DNA from: Paracoccaceae bacterium
GTDB lineage: Bacteria; Pseudomonadota; Alphaproteobacteria; Rhodobacterales; Rhodobacteraceae
Direction of reading: 5' to 3'
NCBI GenBank assembly: GCA_019090405.1
Contig: JAHRVZ010000082.1
Coordinates: 1-11,736, forward strand
Length of the DNA: 11,736 nt
Shown: positions 1-5,929 of the stretch, piece by piece
How the letters are laid out: each line of letters opens with the position of its first letter
How positions within the stretch are numbered: position 1 is the first letter of the stretch
The notes under the pieces: model-generated
Databases searched by the model: none
Told to the model about the DNA's origin: nothing
Seen by the model: the letters and a program-made list of their open reading frames with translations, nothing else
Made by a program: the position numbers and the translations under genes

Positions 1-532
1 ACATGGAATCAATCAGCAGTTTGCAGCCCGCCGCATAGGTCGCTTTGGAAATCTCCTGGACTGGGTTCAGAATGCCACTGCTGGTTTCACAATGAATCGC
101 CACCACATGGGTAATCGCCGGATCACCGGCCAAAACCTGCGCCACTTCCGCGCCGCGAGGCGGTAAATAGTCGCCCTTGTCCAGCAACACATAATCACGC
201 CCCAGACAGCCCAGCGTTTGCGCAGACCGCAGGCCATAGGCGCCGTTGGCCAGCACCAGAACCTTGCCATCTTTGGGGATGAACGACCCTAGCATGGCCT
301 CGACCGAAAAGGTTCCGCTGCCCTGCATTGGCACGCAGTCAAACTCATCCGCTCCCTTGCCCAGCATCGCCAGCAACCGATTGCGCATATCCTGCGTCAT
401 CGCCCGAAAATCGCCGTCCCAACTGCCCCAGTCCCTCAGCATCGCCTGTTTGACAGGGTAAGAGGTGGTCAGCGGACCGGGCGTCAGCAGATAGGGTTCT
501 CCAAGTGCCGGGGCAGAAATCGGATCGGTCAT
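1..532 (-). CDS. phnW: 2-aminoethylphosphonate--pyruvate aminotransferase, C-terminus cut by window edge
   Basis: PhnW is a PLP-dependent class V aminotransferase. It moves the amino group of 2-aminoethylphosphonate to pyruvate, giving phosphonoacetaldehyde and alanine, the first step of aminoethylphosphonate breakdown in the cytoplasm. The window holds the first 177 residues of a family of roughly 365. Visible family hallmarks are LLTPGPL (residues 15-21), RDWGSWD (33-39), VPMQGSGTFSVEAMLG (67-82, including the PLP-phosphate loop), DYLPPRG (121-127), THVVAIHCETSSGILNP (141-157) and KLLIDSM (171-177), whose Asp175 should contact the PLP pyridine nitrogen. The Schiff-base lysine lies beyond the edge. 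The ATG at 532 gives the family's usual N-terminus, although the ribosome binding site is weak. The gene is divergent from a LysR gene. Downstream partners (phnX, or phnY/phnA) would lie off the left edge. The identification is strong. Confidence 0.93.
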   Translation of the reverse strand, partial: MTDPISAPALGEPYLLTPGPLTTSYPVKQAMLRDWGSWDGDFRAMTQDMRNRLLAMLGKGADEFDCVPMQGSGTFSVEAMLGSFIPKDGKVLVLANGAYGLRSAQTLGCLGRDYVLLDKGDYLPPRGAEVAQVLAGDPAITHVVAIHCETSSGILNPVQEISKATYAAGCKLLIDSM

Positions 533-541
533 GAGGCGCTC

Positions 542-556
542 ACAATTGGATATTGT
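542..556. promoter_or_regulatory. Inverted repeat ACAAT-N5-ATTGT, possible LysR operator near phnW start
   Basis: There are perfect 5-bp arms at 542-546 and 552-556, ten bases upstream of the phnW start codon. A perfect 12-bp palindrome, GTCAGGCCTGAC, overlaps it at 555-566. Their position in the divergent phnW/LysR gap suggests regulator or RNA-polymerase contacts. That role is inferred from position and symmetry only. Confidence 0.3.
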
Positions 557-592
557 CAGGCCTGACTTGCCGGATGGCCTTCCATATGTAAA

Positions 593-607
593 ATTGCAAT
601 AATCAAT
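593..607. promoter_or_regulatory. LysR-type T-N11-A box in the phnW/LysR intergenic region
   Basis: ATTG-N7-CAAT forms an inverted repeat with T594 and A606 in the classical LysR T-N11-A arrangement. With one more base on each side the arms become AATTG/CAATT (592-608). It lies about 45 bp upstream of the preferred LysR start and about 60 bp upstream of the phnW start, a usual place for a primary LysR recognition site. A role in controlling both genes is inferred. Confidence 0.45.
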
Positions 608-612
608 TGATC

Positions 613-629
613 TATAGGCCTGCCCTATA
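613..629. promoter_or_regulatory. Second inverted repeat TATAGG-N5-CCTATA, possible LysR activation site
   Basis: There are perfect 6-bp arms at 613-618 and 624-629. This repeat also contains a T-N11-A spacing (T615 to A627). Its centre is about 21 bp, or two helical turns, from the centre of the ATTG-N7-CAAT box. That fits a LysR dimer pair bound on one DNA face. It lies just upstream of the LysR ribosome binding site, so autoregulation is plausible. No binding can be shown from sequence. Confidence 0.35.
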
Positions 630-651
630 CATTCAATCTACGAGGATCCGA

Positions 652-1527
652 ATGCGGCAAAGCCAACTCAAAGCATTTCACCATGTTGCCTTACACGGTG
701 GGTTTTCTCGCGCCGCCAAAGCGTTGTTTTTAACGCAACCAGCGGTTTCAGAGCAGGTGCGCAAGCTAGAGCAGGACCATGACGTGCGGCTGTTTTTGCG
801 CGCCAACAAACAGGTGACATTGACAGCCGAAGGCGAAGAATTGTTCAGGCTGACCAAGCAATTGTTCGAAATTGACGCGCAGATAGACGACTACATGTCT
901 GAAACTGGCGCAGCGGTGGTTGGCACCCTGCGTATCATTGCTGATTCTGCCCATCATGTGACCGACATCCTGACCCGGTTCCGGCAGAAATTTCCCAATG
1001 TCGTCGTCACCCTGCGCACCGGCAACTCGCAAGAGGTTCTTGACGAACTGCGCGCCTATAATGCCGAAATAGGCGTTGTCGGCAGCCTGTCGCCGGGCCG
1101 AGACATGACGACATTATCTTTGGGCGAAACCGGGATCGTGGCGTTTGCCGCGCGTGGGTTGCTGCCCGCTGGCACCACAAGCCTAAGTTTGTCCGAATTA
1201 CGGGAACTCCCATTGATTTTCCGCGAAACCGGGTCAAAAACCCGTCAAAAACTGCAGGACGCTGCGGATGCAAAGGGGATCGTTCTGACCCCCGCGATTG
1301 AGGCTGAAGGACGCGAAACCGTGCGCGAACTGGTGGCGTCAGGTGCCGGCATCGGGTTTGTATCGCAAGCCGAATTTGGGCACGATACGCGACTGGTCAG
1401 GATCAAATTGTCAGATGTTGATGCGCGTATGAGCGAGGCGCTAGTGCACATGCGTCAACGTCAGGACGTCAGGATAATCCGGTCTTTCATGGATGTTGCG
1501 CGGGCAGCGTTTTCCGCCCCCCGTTAG
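652..1527 (+). CDS. LysR-family transcriptional regulator, probably of aminoethylphosphonate catabolism
   Basis: The protein is 291 residues, normal for a LysR regulator. An N-terminal winged helix-turn-helix occupies about residues 1-60 (SQLKAFHHVALHGGFSRAAK, then TQPAVSEQVRKLE at 28-40). The effector-binding, periplasmic-protein-like domain runs from about 90 to 290. The ATG at 652 is chosen because it begins the conserved HTH start and has an ACGAGG ribosome binding site 6 bases upstream. A TTG at 607 would add 15 residues unlike the family. Divergence from phnW and resemblance to the LysR subgroup seen beside aminoethylphosphonate genes suggest that it senses aminoethylphosphonate or a breakdown product and activates phnW. 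The ligand is inferred. The 3' end lies 7 bp from the convergent transporter gene, leaving no room for separate terminators. Confidence 0.9.
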   Translation: MRQSQLKAFHHVALHGGFSRAAKALFLTQPAVSEQVRKLEQDHDVRLFLRANKQVTLTAEGEELFRLTKQLFEIDAQIDDYMSETGAAVVGTLRIIADSAHHVTDILTRFRQKFPNVVVTLRTGNSQEVLDELRAYNAEIGVVGSLSPGRDMTTLSLGETGIVAFAARGLLPAGTTSLSLSELRELPLIFRETGSKTRQKLQDAADAKGIVLTPAIEAEGRETVRELVASGAGIGFVSQAEFGHDTRLVRIKLSDVDARMSEALVHMRQRQDVRIIRSFMDVARAAFSAPR

Positions 1528-1534
1528 GGTCGTC

Positions 1535-3220
1535 TTACCCGCCTGCCCCATTGTCATCATTCTCACCAATCGTCTCGATCAGGCGGGTTTCCAGCAACTG
1601 ACCTCCTCGATACAGAATCGGATAGCATACCGACGCCACATGACTGTTGATTTCACGCAGCGCACGCAGGGATTCAAGGTGAATATTGCTTGATTCAAAA
1701 CTTGTCTTTGACCCATCCGACAAACGCCGCAAATGTTTCTTGCGGGACGCGCGTTCCAGACGCGTCATCTCGGTTTTTTCTTCAAGCAGCAAACGCGCAC
1801 TTTCCAGATCATCCGACACCAACACGTTAGAGGCCAATGCCATATTGGCCAGAACCCGTTCGTGCATATTTACAAGCTCCAGCCTGCCAGCCTTGGAAAA
1901 TTTAAACCTTTCGCCCGCCTTTTCCCTGGCCAGAGGCAGCAGAACCTTGGCCACCAGATCACCAACGGATTCAAGAGCAATGGCGTATTCCGTTAACTCT
2001 CGGGCGCGTTTCCAATCCTGCTTGGTCATCCGATCTGATGGCATCGCGGCGACATAGCGGCGAATATCGTCCAGAGCAGTGTTCAAAACTTCATCCCGCT
2101 CAATCAGCGCCCTTGCGCGTTCCTTGTGATAGTCCTCATACAGGTCCATGACCGGAGCCGTCATTGTTTCGGCCACTTGCTCCATGCGCAGCACTTCGCG
2201 TTTGAGATTGGCCAGGGCAAGATTGGGAATTGTCAGGGCTAAATCGTCCAGCAAACTCACATGCAACACCGGTGTTTCCTGCTTAGGCTCGGCGGAATCC
2301 GGCAACAATTTGCAAAGCGGTGCTTCTAGAAACCGACAGAAAGGAAGCGCAAGCAACAGGACAGTGTTGAACAGAACATGGGCGTTAATCAGTGTTTGCG
2401 CCCCATTGTTTCCGCCCACATAGGATAGAATTGGCAGCCCGTTGATGACAAAAAGCGCGACCACCGCGCCCGAACCACGCAACAGAAAATTGGCCAAAGG
2501 CACGCGGCGTGCAGCGTTGGTAAGTCCACGGGTTAACCAGATCGGGATCAAAGCGCTTCCTAGATTTGCGCCCATCACCAATGACATTCCCGCGATCATC
2601 GGGATGGCATCTATGGCCACCAGCGTCACGCACATCAGGATCACTGCAACGCTTGAATGCATGAACCACGCCAATAGCGCGCCAATGATGAATGCCGCGA
2701 CAAAATCTGTTTCAAGGAAACCGGCTATTGAGGGCAGAAAATTGCTGTCCCGTATCGGGTCCATGGTTTCACGCAAAAACCGCAGCGAAATCAGGATAAA
2801 CGCGATGCCCAGAATGATCCGCCCGGCCTGTTTCAGCTTGCGGCTGTCTGACTTTATGAAAAATCCGCCACCAACCGCCAATAGAAACGGCACCAACCAG
2901 TCAAGTTTGAACGACAGCACCTGAATAAGCAGCGCCGAGCCCAAATCCGCACCAAGAACAATCGACAGGCCAGCCGCAAAGCCAATTGCTCCTGATCCGG
3001 CAAATCCTGAAACCAGCAACGCAACTGCCGCCGAACTTTGTAACACGATCGCCAGAACCAGCCCGGTCAATGCCGAATTCACCGGGTTGCGTGTTGTGGT
3101 AACAATGCGTCGAAAGGACGGGCCGAATGCGCGTTCAATCCCGGTGCGCACCATACGAACCGCATAAAGCAACAGCATTGTCGCGCCTGCGATCTGGATG
3201 AGAAATGCCAGTATTGTCAT
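1535..3220 (-). CDS. Na+/Pi-cotransporter-family membrane protein with C-terminal PhoU-like domain
   Basis: This 561-residue inner-membrane protein belongs to the Na/Pi-cotransporter II family (PF02690 type). The membrane part (about 1-305) shows the expected internal duplication. LQSSAAVALL (60-69) followed by GADLGSALL (90-98) is mirrored by MHSSVAVILM (187-196) followed by GANLGSALI (217-225). The cytoplasmic part (about 325-545) is helical and PhoU-like, with residues such as ESVGDLV (417-423) and NIHLESLRALREI (512-524). The same layout is found in Escherichia coli YjbB, which has been reported to export phosphate. The start at 3220 lacks a strong ribosome binding site, but it overlaps (ATGA) the stop of an upstream reading frame, suggesting translational coupling. 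Next to phosphonate catabolism genes, disposal or balancing of released phosphate is an attractive inferred role. Import cannot be excluded. Confidence 0.88.
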   Translation of the reverse strand: MTILAFLIQIAGATMLLLYAVRMVRTGIERAFGPSFRRIVTTTRNPVNSALTGLVLAIVLQSSAAVALLVSGFAGSGAIGFAAGLSIVLGADLGSALLIQVLSFKLDWLVPFLLAVGGGFFIKSDSRKLKQAGRIILGIAFILISLRFLRETMDPIRDSNFLPSIAGFLETDFVAAFIIGALLAWFMHSSVAVILMCVTLVAIDAIPMIAGMSLVMGANLGSALIPIWLTRGLTNAARRVPLANFLLRGSGAVVALFVINGLPILSYVGGNNGAQTLINAHVLFNTVLLLALPFCRFLEAPLCKLLPDSAEPKQETPVLHVSLLDDLALTIPNLALANLKREVLRMEQVAETMTAPVMDLYEDYHKERARALIERDEVLNTALDDIRRYVAAMPSDRMTKQDWKRARELTEYAIALESVGDLVAKVLLPLAREKAGERFKFSKAGRLELVNMHERVLANMALASNVLVSDDLESARLLLEEKTEMTRLERASRKKHLRRLSDGSKTSFESSNIHLESLRALREINSHVASVCYPILYRGGQLLETRLIETIGENDDNGAGG

Positions 3221-3260
3221 GCGGTTATCCGGTCAGATTCTGCTGTGGCTTCCATCAATT

Positions 3261-3383
3261 CTACACGCCATTCCGGGAACCAACGGGACAAGGATGTCGC
3301 CAATTGGCCCCGCCCAATTGGCGCAGTGCGTCGGGCACTTTCATTTCCCGGAGATTGGAACGGGATTTGTTGTCTTTTGCCAT
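3261..3383 (-). CDS. Possible small protein (40 aa), perhaps the 5' part of a frameshifted gene
   Basis: The ATG at 3383 is preceded by a very good ribosome binding site (GGAGG at 3391-3396, 7-base gap). The product is basic and hydrophilic, beginning MAKDNKSRSNLREMKVPD and stopping at 3261. In the neighbouring frame an open reading frame continues to a TGA at 3217, which overlaps the ATG of the transporter gene. Its end (WFPEWRVELMEATAESDRIT) looks more protein-like than the 40-aa ending. A single-base shift near 3300-3320 would join the two into a protein of about 55 residues. I do not recognise the family. It could also be chance coding in a leader region. Confidence 0.35.
   Translation of the reverse strand: MAKDNKSRSNLREMKVPDALRQLGGANWRHPCPVGSRNGV
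3298..3323. repeat. 10-bp inverted repeat, arms CGCCAATTGG / CCAATTGGCG
   Basis: Perfect 10-bp arms at 3298-3307 and 3314-3323 flank a 6-base GC-rich spacer. Each arm contains the palindrome CCAATTGG, so the element is equally a direct repeat of an 8-bp palindrome. It lies inside the candidate small reading frames upstream of the phosphate transporter, just where the coding-like signal seems to change frame. It could be an operator or an RNA hairpin. The role is unknown. Confidence 0.5.
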
Positions 3384-3766
3384 ACTTCGCGCCTCCATTG
3401 AGCAAAAATGACGAATTCCCCCAAAAAGTCCACCTATTACGGGTTTTGCCAGTATTTTTATGTAAAATTAGCGCCAAACTACGGAATTTTCCACATTTTT
3501 GGCGCCATCGAATTCAGAGATGTCGAAATTCCAATCCCATCCCGTTGCGGATCAAATCCAATCATAAGGACCATTTTGCCTATGAATTAAGCAATTTGTG
3601 CAAATGTGATTAAAAATTAGCCGCTCCTTTCAACCGAAATTTGTATCTGGCCAAATTGGTACAATGTCCGACTTGCAGCAGCTATATAGATACCAATGTT
3701 TTTGCTGTGCTACATTCCTCTCACGGCCCTTGACTGCGTCCCGTCCACACTACGAATGGCCAAAGC
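3384..3766. other. AT-rich intergenic region between divergent transcription units
   Basis: This 383-bp stretch is clearly more AT-rich than its flanks and has no convincing gene. It should hold the promoters for the minus-strand phosphate-transporter unit and the plus-strand TrpD2-like/cysG operon. The only clear structure is an inverted repeat with arms GCGCCAAA (3471-3478) and TTTGGCGC (3498-3505), separated by 19 bases. A TACAAT hexamer at 3660-3665 could be a plus-strand -10 box, but no good -35 partner sits at the right distance. Confidence 0.5.
3471..3505. promoter_or_regulatory. Inverted repeat GCGCCAAA-N19-TTTGGCGC, possible operator
   Basis: The arms are perfect over 8 bp and separated by 19 bases of AT-rich sequence, in the middle of the divergent intergenic region. 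The centre-to-centre distance of the arms is 27 bp, more like two protein half-sites than an RNA hairpin. No known regulator motif is recognised, so the regulatory role is a guess from position. Confidence 0.3.
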
Positions 3767-4708
3767 ATGAGCCTTGCGCCATTTGTTCGGATCGTTGCGC
3801 GTGGCAAAGGACGTGCGCGCCCGCTAACACAATCCGAAGCCCAGGCTGCAATGGAATGTATTCTAAACGATGCAGCAGAACCCGAGGCCATCGGAGCGTT
3901 GTTGATGGTTCTGCGGTTGCGCGGCGAAGTCGCGTCGGAAATTGCCGGGTTTTCAACAGCACTTAGCGAACATGTGGCTGGACAACTTCCAAAGGCTGAT
4001 CTGGACTGGCCAAGCTATGCCGCCGGTCGGACCCGAGGTGCTCCGTTGTTTTTGCTGTCTGCAAAACTTGTCGCACAAGCAGGGTATCGCGTATCGCTTC
4101 ATGGTTGGAACAGCCATCAGTCAGCGCAAGCACCAGTGCGCGATCATCTTGAACCGCTTGGAATATCGCAGGATTCAAACGCTCGCATTAGTTATGCACC
4201 GCTGGAGACACTTAGCGCCAAAGCGTTCGAATTGCTGAAACTGCGGGATGTGTTTGGCCTGCGATCCTGCATCAACACGGTTTTACGCATGTGGAATCCC
4301 AGCAATGCAGACACAACGATTCAGGGTGTATTTCACCCATCCTACCGTAGCCTTCAGGCGCTGGCCGCCGAGGCAACAGGCCAAAAATCCCTGACCATCA
4401 TCAAAGGTGGAGGCGGAGAATTCGAACGCCACCCCAGCAAAGATCTTGAGGTTTTTTGCCTGCGGGACGGCGTGCACAGCCGACATGTTGCATCCGCTTT
4501 ACATGACACAAAGGGCCGATCGCTGGACTTTAACAAAGACATTGACCCTCTGACACTTTGGCGTGGCGAACAGGCGGATGAATTCGCGGTTCAGACTGTC
4601 ATCGGCACGGCGGGTCTTGCGCTTTGGGCGCTTGGTGCAAAAGACGACATAACACAGGCCGACAGGTTCGCCGCGCAACTTTGGGCAGACCGACACTTAG
4701 AAAACTGA
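3767..4708 (+). CDS. TrpD2/YbiB-like anthranilate phosphoribosyltransferase-fold protein
   Basis: This 313-residue protein resembles the glycosyl/phosphoribosyl transferase family 3 fold of TrpD. The all-alpha N-terminal domain spans about residues 10-70 (SEAQAAMECIL, EAIGALLMVLRLRGE). The larger domain shows YAAGRTRGAPLFLLSAKLVA (84-103), FGLRSCINTVLRMWNP (163-178), QGVFHPSYRSLQ (186-197) and IKGGGGEFERHP (212-223). The glycine-rich PRPP-binding motif of true TrpD (GTGGD type) is not visible, so it is unlikely to make tryptophan. Related YbiB/TrpD2 proteins bind nucleic acid in E. coli. In alphaproteobacteria the gene is often placed directly before cysG, as here. The start ATG at 3767 is the first in frame. 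The stop lies inside a 15-bp tandem repeat, and the frame beyond it stays open to a TGA that overlaps the cysG ATG. A recent nonsense change is therefore possible. Confidence 0.8.
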   Translation: MSLAPFVRIVARGKGRARPLTQSEAQAAMECILNDAAEPEAIGALLMVLRLRGEVASEIAGFSTALSEHVAGQLPKADLDWPSYAAGRTRGAPLFLLSAKLVAQAGYRVSLHGWNSHQSAQAPVRDHLEPLGISQDSNARISYAPLETLSAKAFELLKLRDVFGLRSCINTVLRMWNPSNADTTIQGVFHPSYRSLQALAAEATGQKSLTIIKGGGGEFERHPSKDLEVFCLRDGVHSRHVASALHDTKGRSLDFNKDIDPLTLWRGEQADEFAVQTVIGTAGLALWALGAKDDITQADRFAAQLWADRHLEN

Positions 4709-4738
4709 CGCCTAGAAAACCGTCACCTAGAAAAAGGA
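4694..4738 (+). repeat. Three 15-bp tandem repeats at the TrpD2-like/cysG junction
   Basis: The three units are 4694-4708, 4709-4723 and 4724-4738, all sharing the core CTAGAAAA or TTAGAAAA with an exact 15-base period. Unit 1 encodes the last residues and the TGA stop of the upstream gene. Unit 3 carries the AAAAGGA ribosome binding site of cysG. Read in the upstream gene's frame, the units give HLEN-stop, RLENR and HLEKG, so the array looks like a repeated five-residue C-terminal segment. Confidence 0.8.
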
Positions 4739-4746
4739 CAATCCGC

Positions 4747-5808
4747 ATGAAAGCCTTTCCAATGTTTCTGACCATGCAGAACCGTCGCGTGGTGATTGTT
4801 GGCGGAGATGAGCAGGCCTGCCAAAAATGCCGCCTGATGCTTAAGACCGAGGCAAAGATCACGGTATTGGCCAAGTCACTGAACGCCGAATTGCGCGATC
4901 TGTTTCAAACTGGCAAAATAAACTGGCGGGACAGCCCGGCGACACGCAAGGACTTTGCCGATACTGCCCTTGTGTTCATTGCAACCGGCTGTTCGGCCAC
5001 AGATGTCGCTATGCACAAGCTCGCAAAATCCGCTGGTGCCTTGGTTAACGTCGTCGATCAACCCGACCTGTGTGATGCCATAACCCCGTCTATTGTTGAT
5101 CGAAGCCCCGTCGTCGTGGCCATTGGAACCGAAGGCACGGCCCCGGTTCTGGCGCGCCAGATCAAATCGCGCATGGAGGAAATACTTGAACCCCGGCTAG
5201 GCGATTTGGCGGCTTTGGCCGGACGATTAAGGGCACAGGCCGCACAGCAACTTGCAGCGCGTGATCGACGTGACCTTTGGCGCTGGGTGTTTGGCGGCCC
5301 TGTGCGGCAGGCCCACGCGCGGGGCGCGGAACGCGAAGCAGCAAGGATGATAAAACAGGCCATTGAAACTGCTGAATTTGGCGCGAAAGACAAAACCTCT
5401 GTCGTACTTATTGATGCAGGTGCCGGTGCCCCGGATCTTGTCACATTACGGGCGGTGCAGCGGCTTCAGGATGCCGACATGATTTACTTTGACCAGCATG
5501 TTGATCCCGAAATCCTTGATCTTGCACGCCGGGACGCCGAGCGCGTCATGGTCGCTGAAATGTCCAGCAATCAATGGGTATCACAGAATACCGTTGCAGG
5601 ATTGTTAGTGAATGCCGCGCAGCAGGGAAAACGGGTTGTCCGTCTAAGTTGTGACAATCAGGCAGATAATGCCGACACCGCATCATTAGTTCAGGCGCTA
5701 AAAGCTGCCGAAATCCCTTATGAAATTGTTCCCGGCGTTAATGAAACTGCGACTGCGAATAGGGGCCACGTTCCGCAAACTGCTATTCAGATCGCCAAAG
5801 CCTCATAG
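4747..5808 (+). CDS. cysG: Siroheme synthase with intact dehydrogenase half and degenerate, truncated methyltransferase half
   Basis: The N-terminal half (about 1-210) is the bifunctional precorrin-2 dehydrogenase/sirohydrochlorin ferrochelatase. Seen are the NAD-binding region VVIVGGDEQA (15-24), NVVDQPD (101-107) with Asp104 at the position of the known catalytic aspartate, ITPSIVDRSPVVVAIGTEG (112-130) and the helical dimerisation segment to about 185. The C-terminal half starts like uroporphyrinogen-III methyltransferase, but its key motifs are altered. GAGPGDP has become DAGAGAP (223-229), and the usual GGDPFIFGRG region has become CDNQADNADT (302-311). The domain ends after about 135 residues, where roughly 240 are usual, so SAM-dependent methylation is probably lost. 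The ATG at 4747 has an AAAGGA site 8 bases upstream. A longer frame from 4624 only overlaps the previous gene. A separate CobA-type methyltransferase would be needed to make precorrin-2. Confidence 0.85.
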   Translation: MKAFPMFLTMQNRRVVIVGGDEQACQKCRLMLKTEAKITVLAKSLNAELRDLFQTGKINWRDSPATRKDFADTALVFIATGCSATDVAMHKLAKSAGALVNVVDQPDLCDAITPSIVDRSPVVVAIGTEGTAPVLARQIKSRMEEILEPRLGDLAALAGRLRAQAAQQLAARDRRDLWRWVFGGPVRQAHARGAEREAARMIKQAIETAEFGAKDKTSVVLIDAGAGAPDLVTLRAVQRLQDADMIYFDQHVDPEILDLARRDAERVMVAEMSSNQWVSQNTVAGLLVNAAQQGKRVVRLSCDNQADNADTASLVQALKAAEIPYEIVPGVNETATANRGHVPQTAIQIAKAS

Positions 5809-5929
5809 TTTGAGAGCCTACGCGATTTGCATACGGCCATCTGAACAACCATTGTCCTTTGTTTTTCGCGCAACAAAGCAAGGGGATCAGGCGCATTCCT
5901 CTCTTATCACTGACGCGTATGACCCGTAC

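Noticed and set aside
607..651. Upstream TTG start adding 15 residues to the LysR protein
   Set aside because: The added residues do not resemble the family. The ATG at 652 has a proper ribosome binding site and begins the conserved helix-turn-helix. The extension also covers a likely operator.
2442..2924. 160-codon open frame on the plus strand
   Set aside because: It is antisense to the transmembrane part of the phosphate carrier and has a composition typical of shadow frames.
3660..3665. TACAAT as a -10 promoter box for the TrpD2-like/cysG operon
   Set aside because: No acceptable -35 hexamer lies 16-18 bases upstream and it is about 100 bases from the start codon, so it is mentioned only in the intergenic entry.
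4624..4746. Longer N-terminus for CysG starting inside the previous gene
   Set aside because: The 41 extra residues are an arginine-rich out-of-frame reading of the upstream gene and the tandem repeats. CysG proteins begin near MKAFPMF.
5857..5878. CTTTGTT/AACAAAG hairpin between cysG and the SLC13 gene as a terminator
   Set aside because: The 7-bp stem is AT-rich, the loop is 8 bases, and no U-run follows on either strand, so it is too weak to call.
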